Part shown: positions 22,988 through 32,729 of the stretch, one piece after another
Layout of the letters: each line of letters starts with the position of its first letter
Numbering within the stretch: the first letter of the stretch is position 1
From: Hormoscilla sp. SP12CHS1
GTDB lineage: Bacteria > Cyanobacteriota > Cyanobacteriia > Cyanobacteriales > Desertifilaceae
Assembly (NCBI GenBank): GCA_014324065.1
Contig: JACOMV010000004.1
Span: 1-37,558, forward strand
Length of the DNA: 37,558 bases
Reading direction: 5' to 3'
Program-made: the position numbers and the translations under genes
Notes under the pieces: model-generated
Told to the model about the DNA's origin: nothing
Databases searched by the model: none
What the model saw: the letters and a program-made list of their open reading frames with translations, nothing else

Positions 22988-25572
22988 ACCAGTCAACAGT
23001 GAAGGAACGGCTTTATAACTTTTTACCCGCGATCTACCGCCGGCAAGATTTCCTTCTGGGAGAACCCCTCCGGGCCCTACTGGCGATCGTGGAGGGAGAA
23101 CTGGGCATCCTGGAAGCCGATATCTATAACCTCTACGAAAACTGGTTCATCGAAACCTGCGCTCTCTGGGTGATGCCCTATATTGCCGAATTGGTAGGCA
23201 TTTGGGACCTGAATGACCCGGAAAAAATCTTCCCCATTCAGCGCAGTCGCATTGGCAATACCATGCGCTACCGCCGCCATAAGGGTACTCCCAGAACTCT
23301 GGAACTGGTGATTGAGGATACCACGGGCTGGACGGCCCGGGTGGTGGAAATGTTTGAGTATGTAATCACCACTCAATACCTCCAACGCCCTCGCACCCAT
23401 CGCCCAGCTACCTTTACTCTGACTCAAAGCACGGAAATGGTGGCGATGCGGGATTATTTTGACAGTAATGCTCATACTTTAGATATCCGCGCCTTTGATG
23501 TCAATCGCGTCAGATATAACCTCAAGAGTCTCAGTCTATTTATCTGGCGTCTGGAAAGTTATCCGGTTAAACGCAGTACCCCCTGCTACCGCCGGGAAAT
23601 GAATATCCGCACCGTCCGGACTACTGACTGGCAAAGCAGCCCATATCAATTTGAAAACGCTGTTTTTGGCTTTAAAACCGCACCAAGTCAGCGGAAACTG
23701 ACTTTACCGGTCAGTCCCCGGCCTATGGTCAGTAAAAGGGCTTGCTATTATTTGTCTGTGGCCAAAAAGAATTGTTATCATTGTAAGCCGGCGGAGCTGA
23801 GCGCCAATCTCACGGGATGCTATACTTTCCATCCTCTGGGTTACGATATGCCTTTGTTCAACCGTCCCCAAACTAGAGAAAATCTGTGGGAACATAATCT
23901 CAACAGTAGCGAAATTCCCATGGCGATCGGTCAGGAGGCTTTTCAAGAAGATATTAGGCCGTACCAAATTGAGCCGGAGCCCGATAAGGAATGGGATAAG
24001 CTATTTATCAAAATATTTAACCTCAGGGACGAGTGGTACGATCTCGAAGACGATGTGGATTATCCTACGAAAAATAATAGTTTTCGTCTGGGATGGACGG
24101 AAACTGAATGTCGCAAGTCCTTTTCCCTGGAAGAGGTGCCGCCTCCAGAACCAGAACCGGAACCGGAGATCCCCCTCAATAGCCCATACTATTATGGACC
24201 CGATCGCAGTCTGGTGATATATATCCGTGTATGCAATCTCAAGGCCGAGAAGAGGCAAAGGCGCAAAAAGTGGCAGAAAGTTCGGGAGTTTCTGCCGATG
24301 CCCCCAGCTAAAATAGAGGCCAAAAGTTTAAGGGATTGGCAAGCTCCCTCTCCTGGTAAGATCGCAGTAGATGTGGAACTGGGACGGCTGATGTTCGCCC
24401 CCGGTGAAGACCCCGGTTGGGATAATTTACAGGTGAATTTTAGTTACGGCTTTAGCGGTAATATGGGTGGCGGTCCTTATAACCGAGGGGAAACTCTGGC
24501 AAACTATACAGATAATATTTGGTTGGTGGCCCGAAATGTTCCCGATGAGGAAAAAGATAACCCTTGGTGGTATACTAATCTGTCAGAGGCGATCGCGGCC
24601 TGGCAGGAAAGCGGCGAGGCCCACGGAATTATCAGAATCATGGATAATTATGCATACTTTAACAGTCGCAATCAAAGGGGAATGCCTATAGTACCGGAAC
24701 CCCTAGTGATAAAAATGAAGGGATGCGATCGCTTGACAATCGAAGCGGGGAATGGTTATAATCCTAGTATTAGTCCCCTAGGAGGCGATCTGATCGCGAT
24801 CGGAGACCAGCAGGAAGAGGCGACATTGCGACTTAATGGTTTGCTGTGCGGGGGTAAAATAGTGACGGCAGGAAATGTTAACCTGGAAGTGGACCACTGT
24901 ACGATTAGGCCCAAGCGAGATGCGGACCAAAAACAAGATAGTATTGTCGGAGTTGCCGAAAAGTCCTATAATATGAAGGTAGGGATTGCTAACAGCATGG
25001 TGGGGAATCTGGAACTGCCGGCAGCAAGCCAGGAACTGGTGGTGTTAGATAGTATTGTAGATGGAGGCCGGGGATACGCGATCGCGTCAAAGGAACAGAG
25101 CTACGGCCCGCAAACAAAAATCGAGCGAACGACAGTATTCGGGGGAGTATATAGTAAAAAGATGCTCTTAGGTTCGGAAACGATATTTACGAAACCGGTG
25201 ATGGTTCAAGAAAGGGAAGGTGGAGGCCTGCGCTATAGCTACGCGCCGGTAAAAATGCAAAAGGAGGAAGGCGATGATAGCTATAGCTACGCGCCAGTAA
25301 ATTCCCAAACGCCGGAACGCTATGAGTGCCAGCCGGAAAGCTCTGGGAAACCGGAACTGGAGCCGAGTTTTACTTCGCTAGAGTACGGGCAACCGGGTTA
25401 TACTCAATTAAGCCTGACTTGTCCGGATGAGATCGAAAATGGAGCGGGGAATGGGGCGGAAATGGGGGTGTTCAATAATTTGAAGCGACCTCAACGAGAA
25501 GCGAATCTAGAAGCGAGTTTGGAAGAATACGTGCGGTACGGTCTGGAAGTGAATAAAGTATACAAAAATTAA
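22984..25572 (+). CDS. Tail protein I-like baseplate protein with beta-helix-like region
   Basis: 862 residues from ATG 22984. That start is chosen because it forms the usual ATGA overlap with the stop of the giant wedge gene and aligns with the family's start (VKERLYNFLPAIYRRQD); the longer reading from 22900 only adds out-of-frame sequence. Residues 1-150 resemble P2 gpI-type proteins (LLAIVEGELGILEADIYNLY, GNTMRYRRHKGTPRTLELVI). The middle is unique and contains a short Pro-Glu linker (PPEPEPEPEIP). Residues 570-760 have short regularly spaced strands (LRLNGLLCGGKIVTAG, VNLEVDHCTIRP), like a right-handed beta-helix. It probably joins wedge and tail fibre, since the fibre gene follows at once. 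Confidence 0.78.
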   Translation: MNQSTVKERLYNFLPAIYRRQDFLLGEPLRALLAIVEGELGILEADIYNLYENWFIETCALWVMPYIAELVGIWDLNDPEKIFPIQRSRIGNTMRYRRHKGTPRTLELVIEDTTGWTARVVEMFEYVITTQYLQRPRTHRPATFTLTQSTEMVAMRDYFDSNAHTLDIRAFDVNRVRYNLKSLSLFIWRLESYPVKRSTPCYRREMNIRTVRTTDWQSSPYQFENAVFGFKTAPSQRKLTLPVSPRPMVSKRACYYLSVAKKNCYHCKPAELSANLTGCYTFHPLGYDMPLFNRPQTRENLWEHNLNSSEIPMAIGQEAFQEDIRPYQIEPEPDKEWDKLFIKIFNLRDEWYDLEDDVDYPTKNNSFRLGWTETECRKSFSLEEVPPPEPEPEPEIPLNSPYYYGPDRSLVIYIRVCNLKAEKRQRRKKWQKVREFLPMPPAKIEAKSLRDWQAPSPGKIAVDVELGRLMFAPGEDPGWDNLQVNFSYGFSGNMGGGPYNRGETLANYTDNIWLVARNVPDEEKDNPWWYTNLSEAIAAWQESGEAHGIIRIMDNYAYFNSRNQRGMPIVPEPLVIKMKGCDRLTIEAGNGYNPSISPLGGDLIAIGDQQEEATLRLNGLLCGGKIVTAGNVNLEVDHCTIRPKRDADQKQDSIVGVAEKSYNMKVGIANSMVGNLELPAASQELVVLDSIVDGGRGYAIASKEQSYGPQTKIERTTVFGGVYSKKMLLGSETIFTKPVMVQEREGGGLRYSYAPVKMQKEEGDDSYSYAPVNSQTPERYECQPESSGKPELEPSFTSLEYGQPGYTQLSLTCPDEIENGAGNGAEMGVFNNLKRPQREANLEASLEEYVRYGLEVNKVYKN

Positions 25573-25588
25573 CAAGAGGAGTTTGATG

Positions 25589-28500
25589 ATGAAAGGAGAT
25601 TTTACTCGTTGGACATTCGATGCGAGCAAGCAATACAGCAGCGTCAGGCTACAGCAAGGTCGGGTACTGTTAGATGCGGACTGGAACGAACAGCTAGATA
25701 TAATGGGCTACCGAGAGACGACGGCGAACAAAGAGATTATCGGACTCAATGGGGTGCCGAACTTGACGAGTTTTGCGATAGAGATTGATGAAGAGGGAGT
25801 AATTCAGTTAGGGAAAGGACTCTGTTATGTGGACGGGATCCTCTGTGAAAACGATGAGAATCAAGAGTCTAGTGGTGAAGAAGAAATCACAGGGGACTAC
25901 CTAGCATATTTAGAAGTATGGCAGCATCACGTTACGGCAATAGAAGCAGAAGAACTGCGAGAAAAAGCCCTGGGGGGACCGGATACAACGACGAGAACCC
26001 AGACTTACTGGCAAGTGAAGTTATCAAGATTTATTACGAGTGAAAGTCCTGAGAAATGGCAGGTAAAGTGGAAAAATTTTCTGGAAGAGAGAGAGCAAAA
26101 AGGGAAGCTAGTAGTCCGCGCAACAGGCACAACCATACTTCCGAACGATCTTTACAGAGTAGAAATTCATCAAGGGGGAAAGTACGAGGAGACGACCACG
26201 TTTAAGTGGGCGAGGAACAATGGCTCAATGGCGGCGCGAGTGGAAAGCATTGACAGTAATCGGGTGACGATAATTAGCAATCCTCAAGCTCAATTCCAGG
26301 TGGAAGATTGGATAGAAATTACTGACGAAGAAAAAGTGAAAGGGGGGGAACCAGGTTTTTTCGCGAAGATAAATAATATCCAAGGGAATGACCTGATACT
26401 GGATCCAGAAGCAGGGGACGAGATAATAGGTTTGGATCCTAGAAATATAATCACAACAGTGAGAATTTGGGGGGCTGAAGCAAGCACGATTGTCGAGGAG
26501 AATGAGGATGGAGGCTATAAAACGCTGGAGAATGGGATAGAAGTCAAGTTTGAAGAGAATGGGGCATCCAAATACAGGACGGGAGATTATTGGTTAATTC
26601 CGACCCGCTCTCAAGAGGAGATTGTGTGGCCACCAGGGGGAGAAGAACCCCACGGCATTGACTATCACTACTGTCCTTTGGCTATTGTCAAATATACGCA
26701 GGAGACTGATACATGGGAGTTTGTAAAGGACTGTCGGCAGGTTTTCCCGGGGATGACGGAGGTGGCGCGGGCAACGGCTGTTACAGATGATGACGGTATA
26801 ATAAAGGGCACGGAGTTGTCGATCGGGGTACAAAGCTACAATGACTCCCGTCGGGCCTATCCAGATGATGAGAAGGATAAATATACTGAAGATAACCTGG
26901 ACATTCAAGGTGGGAAGCATCTGAAGCTGAATGTCGGCTTTTGGAAAGATGAATTGGATGGAGTATTGTGGCCGGCAGATGGCGATCGGGTGGAGGGGAT
27001 GAGCTTCTGCGTGAGCGATCGCCCTCGGATGGAGCTGGACAAATATGGCAGGTTGGGCATTGGTCCTGGTGATGATGGCAGTGGTACGAAGGAGCCGAAA
27101 GCGTGGCTAGACTTGCAGCCAAACTGGTATACAGACGACGAGCCGCCAGCAAATGGGAATGAGGAGTACGTAGGCTTGCGTATTAACCCGACATTTCCTG
27201 GAGATGGGAAGAAGGAATATGGGCTGAAAGTAGAAAATAGCGATGTGGAAATAGGAGGCAATCTGACGGTTGAAGGGAAAAGCCACCTTAAGAGTATAGT
27301 CGGTATAGGGACGGCACCTGAAAAGACGATCGGGGTAAATGTAGGACTGAGCTTGAGTGTACCTGAAGGTGTAATTCCTGGTGAGGTAGTGGGGCTGAAG
27401 TTGCAACCGACTTTGAACGCGAGCAACACGGGGGACCAGCTGACAGGCTTACATATTAATCCTGTATTTCAAAACGACAGTCAAAGTGGCGTCAAGCATT
27501 ACGGGTTGATAGTAGAAAAGGGGAAAGTAGGCATTGGCACGATCGACCCTACTGCGGGGCTAGAGTTGACACCGACGTTGGATGCGAGCAATAACGACGA
27601 TCATCTCACAGGTTTGCTTATTAACCCCGATTTCCAGCATCACAGTCAAAGTGGAGTCAAAGACTATGGGTTGAAAGTAGAAAAGGGGAAAGTAGGTATT
27701 GGTAGCGCTCTGAATGACGATCGAAGTCTAGATATAGGGGTGGACGTGCGATCGGGCGTGATTGCCAGCAACAATAACGACAAGCTCGTCGGCTTATATA
27801 TCGAGCCAGAATTTGAGGATAGCAGCAAAAAAAATGTCGAGCACTATGGATTGATAGTACAAGAGGGTAAAGTCGCGATCGGCCCTCCTTCTGAGAATGT
27901 GTACCCAGTGGAGATTGATGGTTCCGAATCCAGAGTAGAAAATTTGGAAGTGACCGGAGATCTGGAGGTGCGAGGAAATGTAACATATTATGGTGATGTA
28001 GTTGCCTACGCGGTAGAAAAAGCAGCAGGACAAATCCTACTGGGGGACGATAATAGCGATCGGGTGGTAGTTCATGCAACCATGAGTTCGCAGCATACAT
28101 CAGGGAAGCTGAAGCTGACTAGTCCCTTGGAGATCGAACTGGGGGCTAGTCAGCAGGATTTCCTATCGCTGTTTTCTACTGCTGCTGCTGCTCCTAAAAG
28201 TCAAGCAGATGGCAGGATAGTCTGGAAAAAGGGTGTAGTCACAAAAGAGGGCTCCAACTCCGAGGATGGCGTCGGGGAAGAATATGAAGAAGAGTCGAAA
28301 ATATTAGCAGCTATTCATTCGTTTCTAAATGGCGCAGATGGAGATTTAAGGTTTGGAACGGCCAGCAGCGAGGATGACGAACCGCAAGACCGGATGGTTA
28401 TTACTGCCGAGGGGAATGTGGCGATCGGGTCCGAAGATCCAGGCACCAACAAGTTGAAAGTAACAGGTGGAACGACTTCCTTAGGCGGTGCTCTGACAGT

Positions 28501-29866
28501 AACCTCCGGAGGTGTGACCCTCACGGAAGGAGATGTGACGCTCGCGGATGGAGATGTGGTTCTCTCCGATGGAAGTGTGAATATAGTAGGCACAGAGCCA
28601 ACCGCGTCAAAGTTGACGGTCGGGGGTGCGACGAACTTAACAGGAAAGCTGACAGTAGCACCAGAGTTGTTCGGTGATAGCAGCTCGGCGGCGGAAATAA
28701 ATCCGATGTTGGCCGCTACTACTAACGATCAAGTCCTGTGTGCTGTGAAAATTAACCCAACCTTCACTGATAACGAGTACGATGAGACTGCGAAGAAGTT
28801 GGGACTGCATGTGGCCTCGGGAGATGTGGCGATCGACCAGGGAAGTCTGGCGATCGACCAGGGAAGTCTGGCGATCGGGGCTGAGGCAGTACCAAACAGT
28901 GAAAAGTTGTACGTAAATGGTAAAACTATCTTAGGCGGCACCCTGACTGCAAATGCTAGCGACACCTACTTGGCAGGAGCGGAAATAACACAGACTTTGA
29001 CGGCTACTGCTGCCAACCAAACCTTGAGTGCGTTGAAAATTCAGCCAACCTTCACTGAGAACGATCACGATGAAACTGCCAAGAAGTTGGGACTGCATGT
29101 GGCCTCGGGAGATGTGGGGATCTCCCAGGGAAGTCTGGCGATCGGGGTTGACTTTGAATCGGATTATAAGCTAATAGTTGCAGGCAATACTAAGATCAAA
29201 GGTAAAGATTTGGTGTTGCAAGTCGATGACAACGGAGACAAGCAAGGCGTGCTTTTCCAGAACAGCGGTGGTAAATATACCTGGCGGATTTACCGTGAAA
29301 ATGCGGATGATAGCCACGCCTATCTGAAAATTTCTGGGGGCTGGGAGGAAAATTCTACGGATCTGAGCGATCGCGTCACGATCGATAAGGATGGCGCTGT
29401 CGGCATTGGGAAGGATCCGGGAGTTATAGTTGCGGGCGACACGGTAATTGGTGACGGCGAACGACCCTCTGATGGTACTGCGGTCAAACTGGACGTGGAA
29501 GGAATAGTAAGGGGTCAAACTTTTGTAGAAGCAAGTGATGCCAAACAAAAAGAAAACATTCAACTCCTAAAAGACGGACTGGGAAAGATACTGGGATTGC
29601 GCGGCGTGACCTACAAATGGAAAGATGGCAAAGAAGCTGCCCAAAAGACAACAGAAATAGGACTGGTGGCCCAAGAGGTAGAAGCGATCTTCCCAGAACT
29701 GGTAATCACGGACTCTCAGGGGATGAAGTCTCTCAGCTATTCTAAGCTCATTGCTCCTCTGATAGAAGCTGTTAAGGAGCAACAAGCCCAAATTGTGGGA
29801 CTGGTCAACCAAGTTCAACAGCAACAAACTCAAATCGAACAGTTGCAAGCTCTCAATAATGGATAA
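25589..29866 (+). CDS. eCIS tail fibre: DUF6519-like N-terminus, beta-repeat shaft, S74 chaperone C-terminus
   Basis: 1425 residues from ATG 25589, chosen from TTG-ATG-ATG because AAGAGGAG lies seven bases upstream and relatives begin MKGDF. The N-terminal 430 residues (DFTRWTFDASKQYSSVRLQQ, then GRVLLDADWNEQ) match the DUF6519-type domain of eCIS loci, presumably the baseplate attachment. The shaft has repeated units (LKVEKGKVGIG; LTGLLINPDFQ; KKLGLHVASGDV), including a young AIDQGSL duplication at about 28830-28870. The last 110 residues are an intramolecular chaperone (peptidase S74): ASDAKQKENI with Ser1316-Asp1317 as the expected self-cleavage dyad, then EIGLVAQEVEAIFPELV and a Gln-rich coiled coil. 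The fibre should trimerise, then release its chaperone. Target unknown. Confidence 0.85.
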   Translation: MKGDFTRWTFDASKQYSSVRLQQGRVLLDADWNEQLDIMGYRETTANKEIIGLNGVPNLTSFAIEIDEEGVIQLGKGLCYVDGILCENDENQESSGEEEITGDYLAYLEVWQHHVTAIEAEELREKALGGPDTTTRTQTYWQVKLSRFITSESPEKWQVKWKNFLEEREQKGKLVVRATGTTILPNDLYRVEIHQGGKYEETTTFKWARNNGSMAARVESIDSNRVTIISNPQAQFQVEDWIEITDEEKVKGGEPGFFAKINNIQGNDLILDPEAGDEIIGLDPRNIITTVRIWGAEASTIVEENEDGGYKTLENGIEVKFEENGASKYRTGDYWLIPTRSQEEIVWPPGGEEPHGIDYHYCPLAIVKYTQETDTWEFVKDCRQVFPGMTEVARATAVTDDDGIIKGTELSIGVQSYNDSRRAYPDDEKDKYTEDNLDIQGGKHLKLNVGFWKDELDGVLWPADGDRVEGMSFCVSDRPRMELDKYGRLGIGPGDDGSGTKEPKAWLDLQPNWYTDDEPPANGNEEYVGLRINPTFPGDGKKEYGLKVENSDVEIGGNLTVEGKSHLKSIVGIGTAPEKTIGVNVGLSLSVPEGVIPGEVVGLKLQPTLNASNTGDQLTGLHINPVFQNDSQSGVKHYGLIVEKGKVGIGTIDPTAGLELTPTLDASNNDDHLTGLLINPDFQHHSQSGVKDYGLKVEKGKVGIGSALNDDRSLDIGVDVRSGVIASNNNDKLVGLYIEPEFEDSSKKNVEHYGLIVQEGKVAIGPPSENVYPVEIDGSESRVENLEVTGDLEVRGNVTYYGDVVAYAVEKAAGQILLGDDNSDRVVVHATMSSQHTSGKLKLTSPLEIELGASQQDFLSLFSTAAAAPKSQADGRIVWKKGVVTKEGSNSEDGVGEEYEEESKILAAIHSFLNGADGDLRFGTASSEDDEPQDRMVITAEGNVAIGSEDPGTNKLKVTGGTTSLGGALTVTSGGVTLTEGDVTLADGDVVLSDGSVNIVGTEPTASKLTVGGATNLTGKLTVAPELFGDSSSAAEINPMLAATTNDQVLCAVKINPTFTDNEYDETAKKLGLHVASGDVAIDQGSLAIDQGSLAIGAEAVPNSEKLYVNGKTILGGTLTANASDTYLAGAEITQTLTATAANQTLSALKIQPTFTENDHDETAKKLGLHVASGDVGISQGSLAIGVDFESDYKLIVAGNTKIKGKDLVLQVDDNGDKQGVLFQNSGGKYTWRIYRENADDSHAYLKISGGWEENSTDLSDRVTIDKDGAVGIGKDPGVIVAGDTVIGDGERPSDGTAVKLDVEGIVRGQTFVEASDAKQKENIQLLKDGLGKILGLRGVTYKWKDGKEAAQKTTEIGLVAQEVEAIFPELVITDSQGMKSLSYSKLIAPLIEAVKEQQAQIVGLVNQVQQQQTQIEQLQALNNG

Positions 29867-29875
29867 TTGCCCAAT

Positions 29876-29903
29876 AGTCCCGGATGCTTATAACTCCGGG
29901 ACT
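29876..29903 (+). terminator. Hairpin after the fibre gene
   Basis: AGTCCCGGA and TCCGGGACT form a perfect 9-bp stem with a 10-base loop, starting ten bases after the stop codon. No T run follows. It may partly separate baseplate and fibre genes from the sheath and tube genes, which need higher expression. Confidence 0.55.
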
Positions 29904-29984
29904 GGCCCACTACAACTTAGTTGTCGCCCATTCGTTCTCAACTGCTTTCCCCATTTTTAATTTTGAATTGCTTGACAGGTGTGA

Positions 29985-30209
29985 ATGATGAAAGAAAGAT
30001 TAGAACAACGTCTTAAAGCCCTCAAAGCCGAATTTGATGCCGGTCAAAAACTCCTAGCTGAGTACGAGACCAAACAAGCCAGTCTGCGAGAAACCTTACT
30101 GCGCATTAGCGGTGCCATTCAGGTGATCGAAGAAGAGTTGCAGATTCTCGAGGAAGGGGAAAATAACGATCTGGCGGTGGAAAAGGAGGCGGTAGTAGTT
30201 GAAAATTGA
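29985..30209 (+). CDS. Small coiled-coil protein in the eCIS operon
   Basis: 74 residues, or 73 if the second ATG at 29988 is used. The whole chain is one amphipathic helix with hydrophobic residues in heptad spacing (LEQRLKALKAEFDAGQKLL, then LRETLLRISGAIQVIEEEL), ending in an acidic tail. AGGTG lies a few bases upstream. I know no name for it. Its place between the fibre and the first sheath gene suggests a chaperone, cap or assembly factor. It could also pair with the fibre's C-terminal coiled coil. Confidence 0.7.
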   Translation: MMKERLEQRLKALKAEFDAGQKLLAEYETKQASLRETLLRISGAIQVIEEELQILEEGENNDLAVEKEAVVVEN

Positions 30210-30365
30210 CCAGTTGTACCCGTAGCGCAATGACAGATAGGGAAAAGCTAAAAGCCTGGCGATGAATTCACTATGCAATTGTGAATTGCACGAACAGGAT
30301 AGATAAGCATCCAGATGTAGCGATATTTGTAAAGGTAGAGGAAAACAAAAAAGGGAGGAAGATAA

Positions 30366-32723
30366 ATGCCAGTAACACCAACATATCCCGGGGTTTATGT
30401 AGAAGAAATTCCTTCAGGAGTGCGGACGATAACCGGAGTAGCGACTTCGATCGCGGCATTCATCGGTCGGGCCCCCAAAGGACCAGTAAACGAGCCAGTC
30501 CTCATCAACAACTACGGCGAATACGAGCAAATATTTGGCGGGTTATGGACGGAGAGTAATCTGGGCTTTGCTGTGCGAGATTTCTATAATAATGGCGGCA
30601 GTCAGGCGGTGATTGTCAGACTGTACAACGATCCTGGTGGTGATGTTCTAACAAAAACTCAGCTGTTTGTGCCCATCAGTAATGCAACAGTAACAGGGGG
30701 CACAGCAGCAGTAAATGGCACGGCAACAGTAAGTGGGGGGACGGCAACATTAACTAGAAGCATTGTCACAGGGAGTAGCGCAGCAATAGACAGCAATGAC
30801 ACGGTAAAAATAACAGGGGGCAGGGCAGAAGTAACAGGTAGTGGCACAGTAACGGCAACAGTAAATATCGGCACGGTACAAACAAGTACCATTACGGCAA
30901 CAATCACTGGGGGCACGGGCACGGTAACAGGAGGAACTGCAGAGGTAACAAACAGCACAATAACGGTAAGTAGCGGTACAATAAGTGGCGGGACAATAAT
31001 AACAGAAGACGGCAAAGTCACAGGGGGCACGGCCACGGTAACAGGGGGCACGACCACGGTAACAGGGGGCACGGCCACGGTAACAGGGGGCACGGCCACG
31101 GTAAGCAGCAGCGAAGTGGCTGACGATCAACCGTTAGAGAAAATAATAAGTTGCGGCAAAGTAACAGGGGGTGATGCAGAAGTAACAGGCGGCGTGGTAA
31201 CAGGTGCCCATCTAACGGTCACGGTTAGCATGGTAACAGGTTCCACGGCAACGGTGGACAACTCGGCGGAAGCAACGGTGATAGGTAATGTTTCGGCAGT
31301 AGAAGGGGAAGCTACATCTACAGTTTCTACGGGCGGCATAGTAACAGTAACGTTAACAGGGGGCACCGTAACAGGGGGCACCGTAGAAATAGATGGCACC
31401 CAAACAGCAACGGTAACAGGGGGCACGGCAACAATATCAGGGGACACAGTCACAGTCACGGGCGACGACGTTGAAACCTTGCAAATGTATATGAAGCTGG
31501 AAGGGGCAAACGAAGGCGCTTGGGGGAACGAGTTGGAGGCTGACGTGAACCATGATTTTCCAACGGATGATGATACTCAAGCGCAAGTAGCAGAGGAAAA
31601 CCTATTCAATCTATATGTCAAGGATAACGATACGGGAGTAGAAGAAATATTTCAGAATGTCTCGGAGAATTCAGACCACAAGCGCTACGTTAAAAATGTA
31701 CTAGAAAAAGATTCTCAATTGGTGCGGGTGTCTGGGGATGTGCCTAGTAAAGAAGAATTACCTGATGGAGGAGATGAATGGGATTATCTAAAATCATTGG
31801 CGATCCCGGCGGTAGATGGCGACCCGTTGCAAGTTAGCAACTTTACTGATGGAGAAAGCGAGAAAAAAGGAATTTATGCTCTGGAAAAGGCCGACCTGTT
31901 TAACTTGCTCTGCATCCCACCCTACAAGGATGACGGAAATGTAGACGTAGGGGTGATTGATGCAGCGATAATATATTGCGAGAAACGCCGGGCCATGATG
32001 ATTATCGACTCCCCCAGCGACTGGGCGAATAAGGAAGATGCGAAAACAGGGATTGATGGAGACGTGGGGTCCACCAGTAGGAATGCGGCCATCTTCTTCC
32101 CCCGCCTGGTGATGCCGAACCCCCTCAAGGACAATCAAATAGAAACATTTGCTGCTTGCGGGGCGGTGGCGGGCATCTTCGCCCGCACCGATGCCACCCG
32201 GGGTGTATGGAAAGCCCCAGCAGGTTTGGAAGCTGTCTTGCGGGGAGGAGTTTTGGCCCTCAGCGTCCCCCTGACAGACCCGGAAAATGGCGAGTTGAAC
32301 CCTCTGGGAATTAACTGCTTGCGCAATAAACCCCCAGCAGGTAAAATCGTCTGGGGTTCGCGCACTCGGGTAGGAGACGATCGCCTGGCTTCAGAATGGA
32401 AATACATCCCGGTGCGACGACTAGCACTGTACATGCAAGAATCATTGTATCGAGGTACGAAATGGGCAGTATTTGAACCGAACGACGAACCCCTGTGGGC
32501 GCAGTTGCGACTGAGTATCGGTTCCTTCATGAATAATCTTTTCCGCCAGGGAGCATTTCAAGGCAGTTCGGCCAGCGATGCCTACTTTGTCAAGTGCGAC
32601 AAGGAAACTACTACCCAATATGACATCGATCGGGGGATAGTGAACATCGTCATCGGGTTTGCGCCCCTGAAGCCAGCAGAATTCGTAATTCTCAAGTTCC
32701 AACAGATAGCAGGACAATCATAA
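30366..32723 (+). CDS. Contractile sheath protein 1 with a large Thr/Gly/Val repeat insertion
   Basis: 785 residues. Residues 1-88 are a normal sheath start (TPTYPGVYVEEIPSGVRTI, then FAVRDFYNNGGSQAVIVRLY). About residues 93-370 are an insertion made almost only of Thr, Gly, Val, Ala and Ser in TVTGGTATV-like units. From residue 375 the sheath fold resumes (EGANEGAWGNELEADV) and runs to the usual end (DIDRGIVNIVIGFAPLKPAE). The second sheath, directly downstream, lacks the insertion and is 263 residues shorter. A good GGGAGGAAG site precedes the ATG. Sheath subunits wrap the tube and contract to drive it. The insertion lies in the variable, outward-facing part of sheath proteins, so this subunit would carry a surface decoration. 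Confidence 0.9.
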   Translation: MPVTPTYPGVYVEEIPSGVRTITGVATSIAAFIGRAPKGPVNEPVLINNYGEYEQIFGGLWTESNLGFAVRDFYNNGGSQAVIVRLYNDPGGDVLTKTQLFVPISNATVTGGTAAVNGTATVSGGTATLTRSIVTGSSAAIDSNDTVKITGGRAEVTGSGTVTATVNIGTVQTSTITATITGGTGTVTGGTAEVTNSTITVSSGTISGGTIITEDGKVTGGTATVTGGTTTVTGGTATVTGGTATVSSSEVADDQPLEKIISCGKVTGGDAEVTGGVVTGAHLTVTVSMVTGSTATVDNSAEATVIGNVSAVEGEATSTVSTGGIVTVTLTGGTVTGGTVEIDGTQTATVTGGTATISGDTVTVTGDDVETLQMYMKLEGANEGAWGNELEADVNHDFPTDDDTQAQVAEENLFNLYVKDNDTGVEEIFQNVSENSDHKRYVKNVLEKDSQLVRVSGDVPSKEELPDGGDEWDYLKSLAIPAVDGDPLQVSNFTDGESEKKGIYALEKADLFNLLCIPPYKDDGNVDVGVIDAAIIYCEKRRAMMIIDSPSDWANKEDAKTGIDGDVGSTSRNAAIFFPRLVMPNPLKDNQIETFAACGAVAGIFARTDATRGVWKAPAGLEAVLRGGVLALSVPLTDPENGELNPLGINCLRNKPPAGKIVWGSRTRVGDDRLASEWKYIPVRRLALYMQESLYRGTKWAVFEPNDEPLWAQLRLSIGSFMNNLFRQGAFQGSSASDAYFVKCDKETTTQYDIDRGIVNIVIGFAPLKPAEFVILKFQQIAGQS
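30642..31475 (+). repeat. Low-complexity repeat array inside sheath gene 1
   Basis: Codes for the sheath insertion. The commonest DNA word is ACAGGGGGCACGG. At 31020-31103 four 21-bp units (ACAGGGGGCACGGCCACGGTA with one change) lie head to tail, giving TGGTATV four times. Units elsewhere are 12 to 30 bases and always multiples of three overall. The plus strand is poor in T in the repeat units. Confidence 0.85.
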
Positions 32724-32729
32724 CTGTAG

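Noticed and set aside
31020-31103. CRISPR-like spacing of the 21-bp units
   Set aside because: The units are head to tail with no unique spacers and are translated as part of a sheath protein.
30659-31459. Long minus-strand open frames opposite the sheath insertion
   Set aside because: They mirror the repetitive Thr/Gly codons of sheath gene 1 and have no start signal or domain; they are shadow frames.
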